From assembly GCA_028867395.1 (NCBI GenBank), contig JAGWGO010000030.1:1-10488 (forward strand): a stretch of 10,488 nt of DNA, given 5' to 3'. This document shows, piece after piece, positions 4,872 through 10,488 of the stretch. This stretch comes from Nitrososphaerota archaeon. Lineage in GTDB: Archaea > Thermoproteota > Nitrososphaeria > Nitrososphaerales > Nitrosopumilaceae. Position 1 is the first letter of the stretch, and the number at the start of each line of letters is the position of its first letter. The position numbers were made by a program, and so were the translations under genes. A model generated the notes under the pieces. That model searched no databases and had not been told where the DNA came from. It was given only the letters and a program-made list of their open reading frames with translations.

Positions 4872-5693
4872 TTAGGCAAATTTTAGTTCAAACTCTGGAA
4901 CTAGGCCCTTCTCTATTCCAAACTGGAAGAGAGTCCTAATTGCTTGCTCTCCTAGAAGGCCCATCTCGATTGTTACGTCGTTTACGTACATGCGAACAAA
5001 CTTTTCGATGAGGTCTCTTGGCTGCCCCCTGCTGTACTGCATCGCATAATCAAGTGCGTCCCCGACATGTGCCATTCCGTGAACAATAGACTCTCGGAAA
5101 AACTCATCAAACTTTTTTATTGTATCAGGATCAAACTTGGAGCTCATTACATTTATCCCAAGTGGAACAGGGAGTCCACCAGTACTGCTGCGCCACCAGT
5201 CGCCTGCGTCAAGTATCTTTGTTAAATTGTTTTGAGAGTACGTAATCTGGGTTTCATGAATGACAAGTCCTGCATCGACCTCTCCCTTTGATACTGCATC
5301 AGGTATATCGCTGAACTTCATCTCGACATAATCAAACTTGCCAATCATTAACTGCAACAAGAGAAACGCAGATGTCATCTTACCAGGGATTGCAATCTTT
5401 GAGCGTTGTAACTGGTCTGCGGAGAGATTTTTTTTTGCAATAACTATTGGTCCGTAGCCCTTGCCAAAGCTTCCTCCACTTCGAAGTATTGTATAATCAT
5501 TAATGTATGCGCATGCATGTACAGAAACTGCTGTGACGTCAAGATCGTGCTTGAGTGCTCGCTTGTTCAAAGTCTCGATATCTTCAACAACTTGCTTGAC
5601 TGTAAAGTGGGGCGATTTTACCTTGCCAGTGAGCATCGCATAAAACATGAATGCGTCATCAGAGTCTGGCGTGTGGCCTACAGTTATTTCCAT
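4872..5693 (-). CDS. mqnD: 1,4-dihydroxy-6-naphthoate synthase (MqnD)
   Basis: MqnD converts cyclic dehypoxanthine futalosine to 1,4-dihydroxy-6-naphthoate, a late step of futalosine-pathway menaquinone synthesis. The 273-residue protein has the periplasmic-binding-protein-like two-lobe fold of the MqnA/MqnD family. It opens with the signature MEITVGHTPDSDDAFMFYAM and contains DVTAVSVHA, RSGGSFGKGYGP and the motif GLVIHETQITYS. His146 in that motif corresponds to the catalytic His (145) described for the Thermus enzyme. The later WWRSSTGGLPVPLGIN is also typical. The frame continues upstream to 5837, but the signature starts exactly at ATG 5693, and the extension would overlap the divergent gene. 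A minus-strand TATA-like box 25 bp upstream supports ATG 5693 and a leaderless mRNA. Length fits the family (270-290). Confidence 0.92.
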   Translation of the reverse strand: MEITVGHTPDSDDAFMFYAMLTGKVKSPHFTVKQVVEDIETLNKRALKHDLDVTAVSVHACAYINDYTILRSGGSFGKGYGPIVIAKKNLSADQLQRSKIAIPGKMTSAFLLLQLMIGKFDYVEMKFSDIPDAVSKGEVDAGLVIHETQITYSQNNLTKILDAGDWWRSSTGGLPVPLGINVMSSKFDPDTIKKFDEFFRESIVHGMAHVGDALDYAMQYSRGQPRDLIEKFVRMYVNDVTIEMGLLGEQAIRTLFQFGIEKGLVPEFELKFA

Positions 5694-5723
5694 AAATAGG
5701 ATTTTTAGACCTACTATAAATAT
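5691..5723. promoter_or_regulatory. Overlapping divergent promoters of mqnD and the SIS gene
   Basis: Only 37 bp separate the two start codons. The minus-strand box ATATTTATAG (5714-5723) is about 25 bp before the mqnD ATG. The plus-strand box CATAAATAGG (5691-5700) is 31-40 bp before the SIS gene ATG (5731) and includes the mqnD start codon. The two preinitiation complexes would overlap and probably compete. Confidence 0.5.
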
Positions 5724-5730
5724 CAAAAAC

Positions 5731-6639
5731 ATGCGCACAATTGAGGCATTTGAAAAGGAGATAGCGCTGCAGCTTGGTTTTTTGCAAAAATTTGTGCCGC
5801 AAAAAAGGCTTTCAGAAGAGAAACAAAGAAAGGCCATATTTTGCGGAACCGGGGACTCGTTTGCGTCATCGCAACTTGCAGAGGTCTTTTCAAACTTTAG
5901 GGCACAATCTCACGATCCACTAGATCTTGTAAAAAACAAGCAAGTTTTTGCAAGACATGACATTTACCTCATCTCAATCTCAGGCAACACTACCTCAAAC
6001 ATCGAACTTGCAAGGCTTCACAAAAGAACAGTTGCTATAACTGCAAACAAGAATAGCAGGCTTGCAAAGGCATGCGAAGACATAATCTTGCTAGAGTTTC
6101 CATCAACAGGCATCCAGACGGCAGGAAGCATAAGCTTTCTTGCAAGCGCACTTGCCTGCATATCTCTTGTCTCAGAATATCAGGTACGAAATGTGTCAAG
6201 AATATACCGCAACGCCGTGAGGGCGGCAAAGAGTATCTCACTTGGAGGCAAGACCTACATCCTTGGCAATATGCATACCATGCCGATTGCCATGTTCTGT
6301 GCCGCCAAGCTGTACGAGGTACTTGGGACAGACGCTCACTATGAAAGAATAGAGCAGTTTTCGCACATGGGGTTATTCTCTGCAAAAAGAGGTGACACCG
6401 TAATCTTGTTTGAGCCAAAAAATGTACACAATGAAAATCTAGTAAGCAATATCAAAGGATGTGGTCTTGTACCAAAAAGAATGGACCCAAAGACAAAGAA
6501 CATCCAAGAGCAGATCTTGTTTTTCATCTTTGTATCAGAATTGATTGCACTCTATGCTGCAAAAAAGAAAAAGAAGAGAGACTGTTTCTTTATTGAAGAA
6601 AATGAATTGAGAAACGCCAGTTCTTCCATGATCTACTGA
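5731..6639 (+). CDS. SIS-domain protein (sugar isomerase type)
   Basis: The 302 residues contain two sugar-isomerase (SIS) modules. The first has IFCGTGDSFASSQLAEV (about 36-52) and ISISGNTTSNIELA (81-94), the phosphate-binding Ser/Thr loops of the fold. The second starts around TYILGNMHTMPIAMFCA (175-191) and has YERIEQFSHMGLFSA (204-218), in the position of the E-x-x-H-G catalytic segment of GlmS-type isomerases. This layout resembles the isomerase half of glucosamine-6-phosphate synthase without the glutaminase domain. The substrate, probably a sugar phosphate, cannot be fixed from sequence. The tail has a run of Lys/Arg (278-283). The frame extends upstream to 5647, but ATG 5731 is preferred because the extension overlaps mqnD. 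It is divergent from mqnD with 37 bp between them, and 58 bp before EF-2. Confidence 0.75.
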   Translation: MRTIEAFEKEIALQLGFLQKFVPQKRLSEEKQRKAIFCGTGDSFASSQLAEVFSNFRAQSHDPLDLVKNKQVFARHDIYLISISGNTTSNIELARLHKRTVAITANKNSRLAKACEDIILLEFPSTGIQTAGSISFLASALACISLVSEYQVRNVSRIYRNAVRAAKSISLGGKTYILGNMHTMPIAMFCAAKLYEVLGTDAHYERIEQFSHMGLFSAKRGDTVILFEPKNVHNENLVSNIKGCGLVPKRMDPKTKNIQEQILFFIFVSELIALYAAKKKKKRDCFFIEENELRNASSSMIY

Positions 6640-6662
6640 CATATTGCATAATTCTTCTAAAC

Positions 6663-6672
6663 GCTTAATAGA
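6663..6672 (+). promoter_or_regulatory. TATA-like box of the EF-2 gene
   Basis: GCTTAATAGA is centred about 30 bp before the ATG at 6698. The leader would be absent or a few bases long, and no Shine-Dalgarno motif is seen. Confidence 0.45.
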
Positions 6673-6697
6673 GGCTAGAAAAGGATTTAGCTAAAAC

Positions 6698-8890
6698 ATG
6701 AAATTCAAGGCGACAGAACAGATTCTCAAAATTATCGGAGACAAGAAGCATATTAGAAACTTTGGTGTGATAGCTCACGTAGATCATGGCAAGACTACAA
6801 TGAGCGATAGCCTTCTTGCATCAAGCGGTATTATCAGCCCGTCTGTGGCAGGCCAAGCCCTTGCACTGGACTCAATGAAGCTAGAGCAGGACAGGCAGAT
6901 GACCATAGTTCAGGCAAACGTTACACTACTCTACGAAAAAGATGGTGAGGAATATGTCATCAACATGATTGATACTCCAGGACACATCGACTTTACAGGC
7001 CGTGTGACTAGAAGCCTTAGGGCAATTGACGGTGCAGTGGTGGTATCAGATTCCGTAGAAGGAATCATGACCCAGACTGAGACTGTAACTAGACAAGCGC
7101 TAGAAGAGAGAGTAAGGCCTGTTCTTTACATCAACAAGATTGACCGTCTCATAAAGGAGCTGAGATTGACTCCTGACAAGATGCAAGAGTGGTTGCTTGA
7201 GATTATCACGAATTTCAACAGGCTAATAGATATCTACGCTGAGCCAGAATACAAGGAAAAATGGAAGGTAAGCATTCAGGACGGAAGCGTCTCATTTGGT
7301 TCTGCAAAGGACAAGTGGGGCTTTAACGCCGATGTGATGAAGAAGAAAGGCATCTCGTTCAAGGACATTTATTCTGCATATTCTGAAGGCGGGGACGTAA
7401 AGGCACTTGCTGAAAAAGCGCCATTATATGACGCCGTTCTTGGAATGGTAGTCAAACACCACCCAAACCCTGCAGAGGCACAAAAGTATAGAATTCCTAA
7501 AATCTGGAAAGGTGATCTTAATTCTGACATTGGAAAAGCCTTGCTAAACTGTGATGACAATGGACCTGCCGTCATGATGATTGTAAACATGACAGTTGAT
7601 CCTGCCGCAGGCCCTGTAGCAATAGGAAGGCTGTTTTCCGGCAAGCTAAAAGATGGTGACAGGATTCACATTATTGATAGCAAGCGAGAAGGCAGAATAC
7701 AATCTGTCAATTTTTTCATGGGAAACCAGAGGGAGATGGTAGGAGAACTTGCAGCAGGAAACATTCCGGCACTTCTTGGACTGGAACATGCAAGAGCAGG
7801 ACAGACAATATCGACAATAGCTGGTGTTAACACGTTTGAGGGAATTCAGTATGTATCAGAGCCTGTAGTGCAGATAGCAGTAGAGCCAAAACATCCAAAA
7901 GACTTGCCAAGACTTGTGGAGGCGTTAAACAGAATTACCATTGAGGATCCAAACTTGCAGGTTAAAATCAACGAAGAGAGTGGCGAGACTGTGATTGCAG
8001 GCATGGGTGTGTTGCACCTTGAGATTGCAACTGCATTGATTGCAGACGCCAAGGTGGACATTGTTACTTCGCAGCCCTTGATTAATTACAGGGAGACTAT
8101 TCGCAATGCGGCAGGTCCTATAATGTCAAAATCACCAAACAGGCACAATAAGATATTCATGAAAGTAGAACCACTTGACGAAAAAGTTGCTGAGATGATA
8201 AGAAACGGCACGCTAAATGAATATAAGGACAAGAAAGAGGTTGCCGAAATTCTAAAAGAAGCCGGCTGGGATAAGGATGATGCCAAGCGCGTCATGAGGT
8301 TTGACCCAAGAGGAAACGTGATGGTTGATGGCACAAAGGGTGTCCAGTTTGTTCAAGAATCAACTGATTCCATATTATCAGGATTTGATGATACCGTGAA
8401 GGAAGGTCCTCTAACAAGGGAACAGGTAAGAGGATGCAAATTTACATTTACTCACTTTGTACCTCACGAGGACCCAGCACACAGGGGACTTTCACAACTA
8501 GGCCCTGCATCAAGACGTGCGTGCATGGGCGCTATGCTTCTTGCAAGTCCTGTATTGCTAGAGCCAACACTTGGAATTGAGGTAAGAATTCCGCAGGAAC
8601 TGATTGGAAACGTTGCAGGTGTGATTTCAGGCAAGAGAGGCAAGGTGCTAAACATGGAACAGAAAGGTGTAGTAAATATCGTAACAGGAGAGATTCCTGC
8701 ATCGGAGACATTTGACTTGTCAGAAGTAATGCGTGGACAGACTGCAGGAAAGGCAATGTGGAACACGCACTTTAAGGCGTGGACACCGGTTCCAAACTCT
8801 ATCTTGTCCACAATCGTTGCTGACCTAAGAAAGAGGAAAGGGTTGAGTCCAGAGCCTCCAACAGCTGACGAGTTTATCGACAAAGAGTAA
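6698..8890 (+). CDS. fusA: Translation elongation factor 2 (aEF-2)
   Basis: EF-2 is the GTPase that moves tRNAs and mRNA through the ribosome after peptide bond formation. The 730 residues are full length. GTPase motifs: G1 AHVDHGKT (26-33), G2 RQMTI (66-70), G3 DTPGH (92-96), G4 NKID (146-149), G5 GSA (201-203). Domain II begins near GPAVMMIVNM, followed by domain III (PVVQIAVEPKHPKDL, IAGMGVLHLEI). Domain IV carries HFVPHEDPAHRGLSQLGPASRRA, where His595 lines up with the diphthamide-modified His of archaeal and eukaryotic EF-2. Domain V has IPQELIGNVAGVISGKRGKV. RQMTI in place of RGITI is usual for crenarchaeal and thaumarchaeal EF-2 as I recall, as is the PAHRGLSQ loop. The gene appears to be monocistronic, with its own promoter. 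The symbol follows bacterial and archaeal annotation practice. Confidence 0.97.
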   Translation: MKFKATEQILKIIGDKKHIRNFGVIAHVDHGKTTMSDSLLASSGIISPSVAGQALALDSMKLEQDRQMTIVQANVTLLYEKDGEEYVINMIDTPGHIDFTGRVTRSLRAIDGAVVVSDSVEGIMTQTETVTRQALEERVRPVLYINKIDRLIKELRLTPDKMQEWLLEIITNFNRLIDIYAEPEYKEKWKVSIQDGSVSFGSAKDKWGFNADVMKKKGISFKDIYSAYSEGGDVKALAEKAPLYDAVLGMVVKHHPNPAEAQKYRIPKIWKGDLNSDIGKALLNCDDNGPAVMMIVNMTVDPAAGPVAIGRLFSGKLKDGDRIHIIDSKREGRIQSVNFFMGNQREMVGELAAGNIPALLGLEHARAGQTISTIAGVNTFEGIQYVSEPVVQIAVEPKHPKDLPRLVEALNRITIEDPNLQVKINEESGETVIAGMGVLHLEIATALIADAKVDIVTSQPLINYRETIRNAAGPIMSKSPNRHNKIFMKVEPLDEKVAEMIRNGTLNEYKDKKEVAEILKEAGWDKDDAKRVMRFDPRGNVMVDGTKGVQFVQESTDSILSGFDDTVKEGPLTREQVRGCKFTFTHFVPHEDPAHRGLSQLGPASRRACMGAMLLASPVLLEPTLGIEVRIPQELIGNVAGVISGKRGKVLNMEQKGVVNIVTGEIPASETFDLSEVMRGQTAGKAMWNTHFKAWTPVPNSILSTIVADLRKRKGLSPEPPTADEFIDKE

Positions 8891-8967
8891 AAATAGTAAA
8901 CCCCCCTCGCAGGCGTGGAAATTGAAGCTAACTAGGTAATTACTTGCGTTATGATTTGTTGGAGATA

Positions 8968-8975
8968 GTTTAAGA
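8968..8975 (+). promoter_or_regulatory. TATA-like box before the small membrane peptide
   Basis: GTTTAAGA is centred about 26 bp before the ATG at 8998, giving the same leaderless spacing as elsewhere in the window. Confidence 0.35.
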
Positions 8976-8997
8976 TCAATACTGACGTAATGATGTT

Positions 8998-9195
8998 ATG
9001 GAAAATTCAGTCATCATAATACCAATAATTGTAGCGATAATTGTGGTAGGAAGCGTAATTGGTATCGTATATTTGCCTTCCATGTCACATATGACAGAAC
9101 CACATTACCGTTTACAATGTCTGCAACATGATCTTGAATCAATTCCTCATATGAAAATGAATTGTTACTATTTCACTCAAAAGGGACAGACTTGA
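8998..9195 (+). CDS. Short single-helix membrane peptide, possibly a truncated gene
   Basis: The frame encodes 65 residues. Residues 4-26 form a strong hydrophobic helix (IIIPIIVAIIVVGSVIGIVY), after which comes a His/Met/Cys-containing polar tail of about 38 residues with no recognised domain. The start is supported by a TATA-like box 26 bp upstream. The helix looks like the N-terminal anchor of a larger exported protein, and the tail ends at a TGA inside the next, Cas1-like, reading frame. The original gene may therefore have lost its 3' part. An intact small protein is equally possible. I do not recognise a family. Confidence 0.45.
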   Translation: MENSVIIIPIIVAIIVVGSVIGIVYLPSMSHMTEPHYRLQCLQHDLESIPHMKMNCYYFTQKGQT

Positions 9196-9395
9196 CACTC
9201 AAAGGTAGACAAAACCATTACAACGTAAAATTTCTAAAAGGATACGGCTTTTCAATTAAGGTAAAAGATTCAAAAATCATTCTCAAGAACTGCTTTGACC
9301 CATTCAAAGAACCAGAGGTCGAGGAATGGTACGTCAATAATATGCCTTATGAGATTACGGAAGTCCTTCAGGACTATGTAACGCATCCTGCTTAA
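9162..9395 (+). pseudogene. Fragment resembling the N-terminus of a thaumarchaeal Cas1-like integrase
   Basis: This frame has no ATG near its front (TTG at 9162 and 9192). Residues LTLKGRQNHYNVKFLKGYGF, then a beta-rich stretch with KVKDSKIILKN, then DPFKEPEVEEWYVNNMPYE, resemble the N-terminal beta domain of stand-alone Cas1-like proteins that I remember from Nitrosopumilales. In those proteins the text continues with E-K-I-V-x-S-G-K-G and a catalytic helical domain. Here the similarity stops at E (9351-9353). The last 13 codons are simply the antisense of the neighbouring minus-strand gene, which this frame overlaps by 41 bp. All catalytic residues of a Cas1 would be missing, so the piece is inactive. 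No CRISPR array, cas2 or terminal repeats are visible. The family call is from memory of the motif and needs a search; the truncation follows from it. Confidence 0.5.
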
Positions 9396-9750
9396 TTCGT
9401 AAAGCCCGATAAATTATCGGGGCATGATCAGCTTCAACATCTGTTGTGATGTACAATATATGGTCTGAATCGATGGGCATTGTAATTCGTTTTATCTTTT
9501 CATATTCTACTAGGGCGTACTTTCCACGTCCTATCTTACTCGAGACCTCATTTCGTGATTTCCAAGCATTGATAGCAAGTTGAAGTGATTTCTTGCTCTC
9601 TTCGGGGGAAAGAAAATTCTCTACACCCTTGCGATGCTCGCTGTATAACACATCGCCTTTCATGTTAAATATGGTGGCAAAACGAATCTTTGGGTCTATC
9701 GCCATAACTTTGTCAAACAGAGCTTTGTAGTCCGTAAAACCAATATGCAT
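9355..9750 (-). CDS. DUF6659-like protein (thaumarchaeal conserved, unknown function)
   Basis: From ATG 9750 the product has 131 residues; the frame can extend to ATG 9801 (148 residues). The shorter form is preferred because the conserved text begins with FTDYKALFDKVMAIDPKIRF, and the added residues are unremarkable. The following segments (ATIFNMKGDVLYSEHRKG, SPEESKKSLQLAINAWKSRN, GRGKYALVEYEKIKRITMP, HILYITTDVEAD) match a family abundant in Thaumarchaeota that I recall as DUF6659. The strand-turn-helix order resembles roadblock/LC7 or profilin-like sensor folds, which is inference. No membrane segment is present, so it should be cytoplasmic. The C-terminal end after LRIKQ abuts the Cas1-like fragment and may have been altered by the same rearrangement. 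Confidence 0.7.
   Translation of the reverse strand: MHIGFTDYKALFDKVMAIDPKIRFATIFNMKGDVLYSEHRKGVENFLSPEESKKSLQLAINAWKSRNEVSSKIGRGKYALVEYEKIKRITMPIDSDHILYITTDVEADHAPIIYRALRIKQDALHSPEGLP
9405..9421. repeat. 17-bp near-perfect palindrome inside the DUF6659-like gene
   Basis: CCCGATAA-A-TTATCGGG has 8-bp arms around one base. It lies within minus-strand codons for API-IYR-A, and just downstream of the plus-strand Cas1-like fragment. It could act as a hairpin or protein site, but coding constraint alone may explain it. Confidence 0.35.
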
Positions 9751-9849
9751 ATGCAAATGATAAAGATTATGAATTGAGATGCTGGGTCTTGAATTATTCA
9801 TAATTTAGAATCAATGTTTTCAATTTCTCCCAATCCGAACCTTTTCCTA

Positions 9850-10488
9850 TCAGTATTCAGATCCACTTGTGGTCGCCTTCTTTTCTTTTTTATAGATCTT
9901 ATCTCCACATTTTGTCCATAATGCAATAAAGACTATGACTATTACAGAGGGCAAAACAAAGATTAGGGCAAACTCTTGACCAAGAGCTATGTTTCTTGCA
10001 GGTTGTATTATTGGAATGTTCGAGTTGGTTGCGTTTGGATTTTGGTACACAATTGAAGAAAACTCTGCAAATGAATTTCCACCTCCTATGTTCTGGAATC
10101 TAAAAGTAACTGCGCCTGGTTTATCAAAAGAGAAAAATTTGTAGTCTCCTCCAATCTGTGTATTTCCATCAGTTCTGAAAACCTCATTTCCGTTCTGTAT
10201 TATGACAAGTTCATAGGGTACCCCACTTTCAATGAGTCGTCCAGTGGCACCGTCATAGAACTGATACACAAGAGTGATTTTCTCACCTGTAAGAATGACA
10301 TGAGGTTCCCATGAAAGATCTGCCTCGTATAGTTTGTCTAAGGTTATCTCTTCTACTGGCCATTTAGCGATTGGCTTGCCACTAGCATCGGTTGGTACTT
10401 TAGGAACCTGTTCACTGACAACTACGGCACCATTCATCCAAGGGTGTATGGAACAAAAGTAGTGGTATATTCCGGCTTTTGCAAAAGT
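9850..10488 (-). CDS. Amicyanin/plastocyanin-type cupredoxin with C-terminal membrane anchor, 5'-partial
   Basis: The minus-strand frame is open to the edge of the window, so the gene starts outside it. The ATG at 10437 is an internal Met. The first visible residues TFAKAGIYHYFCSIHPWMNG are the end of a cupredoxin domain. The copper ligands Cys12, His15 and Met18 of the visible part are spaced C-x2-H-x2-M, as in amicyanin, and Met18 is the residue at 10437. About 125 residues of beta-type sequence follow (for example VILTGEKITLVYQFYDG and FDKPGAVTFRFQNIGG), perhaps a second immunoglobulin-like domain. One hydrophobic helix (EFALIFVLPSVIVIVFIALW) and a basic tail CGDKIYKKEKK come next. The copper domain should therefore lie outside the cell, anchored by its C-terminus. 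It probably takes part in electron transfer or copper handling, like the many cupredoxins of ammonia-oxidising archaea. Confidence 0.85.
   Translation of the reverse strand, partial: TFAKAGIYHYFCSIHPWMNGAVVVSEQVPKVPTDASGKPIAKWPVEEITLDKLYEADLSWEPHVILTGEKITLVYQFYDGATGRLIESGVPYELVIIQNGNEVFRTDGNTQIGGDYKFFSFDKPGAVTFRFQNIGGGNSFAEFSSIVYQNPNATNSNIPIIQPARNIALGQEFALIFVLPSVIVIVFIALWTKCGDKIYKKEKKATTSGSEY

Noticed and set aside
5694..5837. Upstream extension of mqnD by 48 residues
   Set aside because: The MqnD signature begins exactly at ATG 5693, a TATA-like box lies at the right distance, and the extension is antisense to the SIS gene start.
6035..6418. Long minus-strand and alternate plus-strand frames inside the SIS gene
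   Set aside because: They are shadows of the real coding frame, with arginine/cysteine/serine-heavy translations and no domain.
6893..6907. RQMTI in the EF-2 G2 region as an unusual substitution for RGITI
   Set aside because: From memory this form is common in crenarchaeal and thaumarchaeal EF-2, and the essential Thr is kept, so it is not a novelty.
9405..9421. Palindrome as a recombination or attachment site of the Cas1-like fragment
   Set aside because: It lies within conserved codons of the DUF6659-like gene, and no second copy was seen in the window.
1..10488. CRISPR array, tRNA, rRNA or insertion sequence
   Set aside because: I looked for spaced direct repeats, cloverleaf-type sequence and transposase motifs with inverted ends and saw none. 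Subtle RNA genes could be missed by eye.

Overview
The window looks like chromosomal DNA of an ammonia-oxidising thaumarchaeon (Nitrososphaerota, Nitrosopumilales type; a moderate G+C relative such as Nitrosotenuis or Nitrosotalea would fit). The grounds are an archaeal EF-2 of thaumarchaeal character, a PEFG-CTERM surface protein, two membrane-anchored blue copper proteins, futalosine-pathway menaquinone genes, a DUF6659-type protein, and TATA-like boxes placed about 25 bp before many start codons with no Shine-Dalgarno sites. That last pattern points to leaderless mRNAs. The family and lineage calls come from reading protein motifs; no search was run.

Layout. 1-669 is the 3' end of an Asp-box repeat surface protein with a PEFG sorting tail. 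727-918 (minus) is a collapsed dihydrolipoamide dehydrogenase in which only the two ends of the gene remain. 1039-1170 is a 43-residue His/Cys-rich protein. 1300-2376 is a rusticyanin/sulfocyanin-type cupredoxin with a long Met/Gln/Asn-rich stalk. 2462-2653 is a small two-helix membrane protein. 2732-3133 (minus) is a VOC-fold protein like methylmalonyl-CoA epimerase. 3234-3394 is a small zinc-ribbon gene broken by a 2-nt slip in a CA repeat. 3416-4537 is mqnE. 4534-4812 (minus) is a small membrane protein and 4872-5693 (minus) is mqnD. 5731-6639 is a SIS-domain protein and 6698-8890 is EF-2. 8998-9395 looks scrambled: a short membrane peptide followed by what resembles the N-terminal piece of a Cas1-like integrase, cut off at the 3' end of the next gene. 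9355-9750 (minus) is a DUF6659-like protein. 9850-10488 (minus) is the C-terminal part of an amicyanin-type cupredoxin with a C-terminal membrane anchor, running off the window.

How the genes fit together. MqnE and MqnD are two steps of the futalosine route to menaquinone, the lipid electron carrier reported for these archaea. The two cupredoxins are likely electron carriers or copper-domain surface proteins on the outer face of the membrane. The VOC protein could serve the 3-hydroxypropionate/4-hydroxybutyrate carbon-fixation cycle. EF-2 is core translation machinery.

I saw no intact new defence or mobile system. The most unusual content is the set of decayed or very small genes (Lpd remnant, frameshifted zinc ribbon, Cas1-like fragment, His-rich miniprotein) and the Met/NPQ repeat stalk of the cupredoxin.
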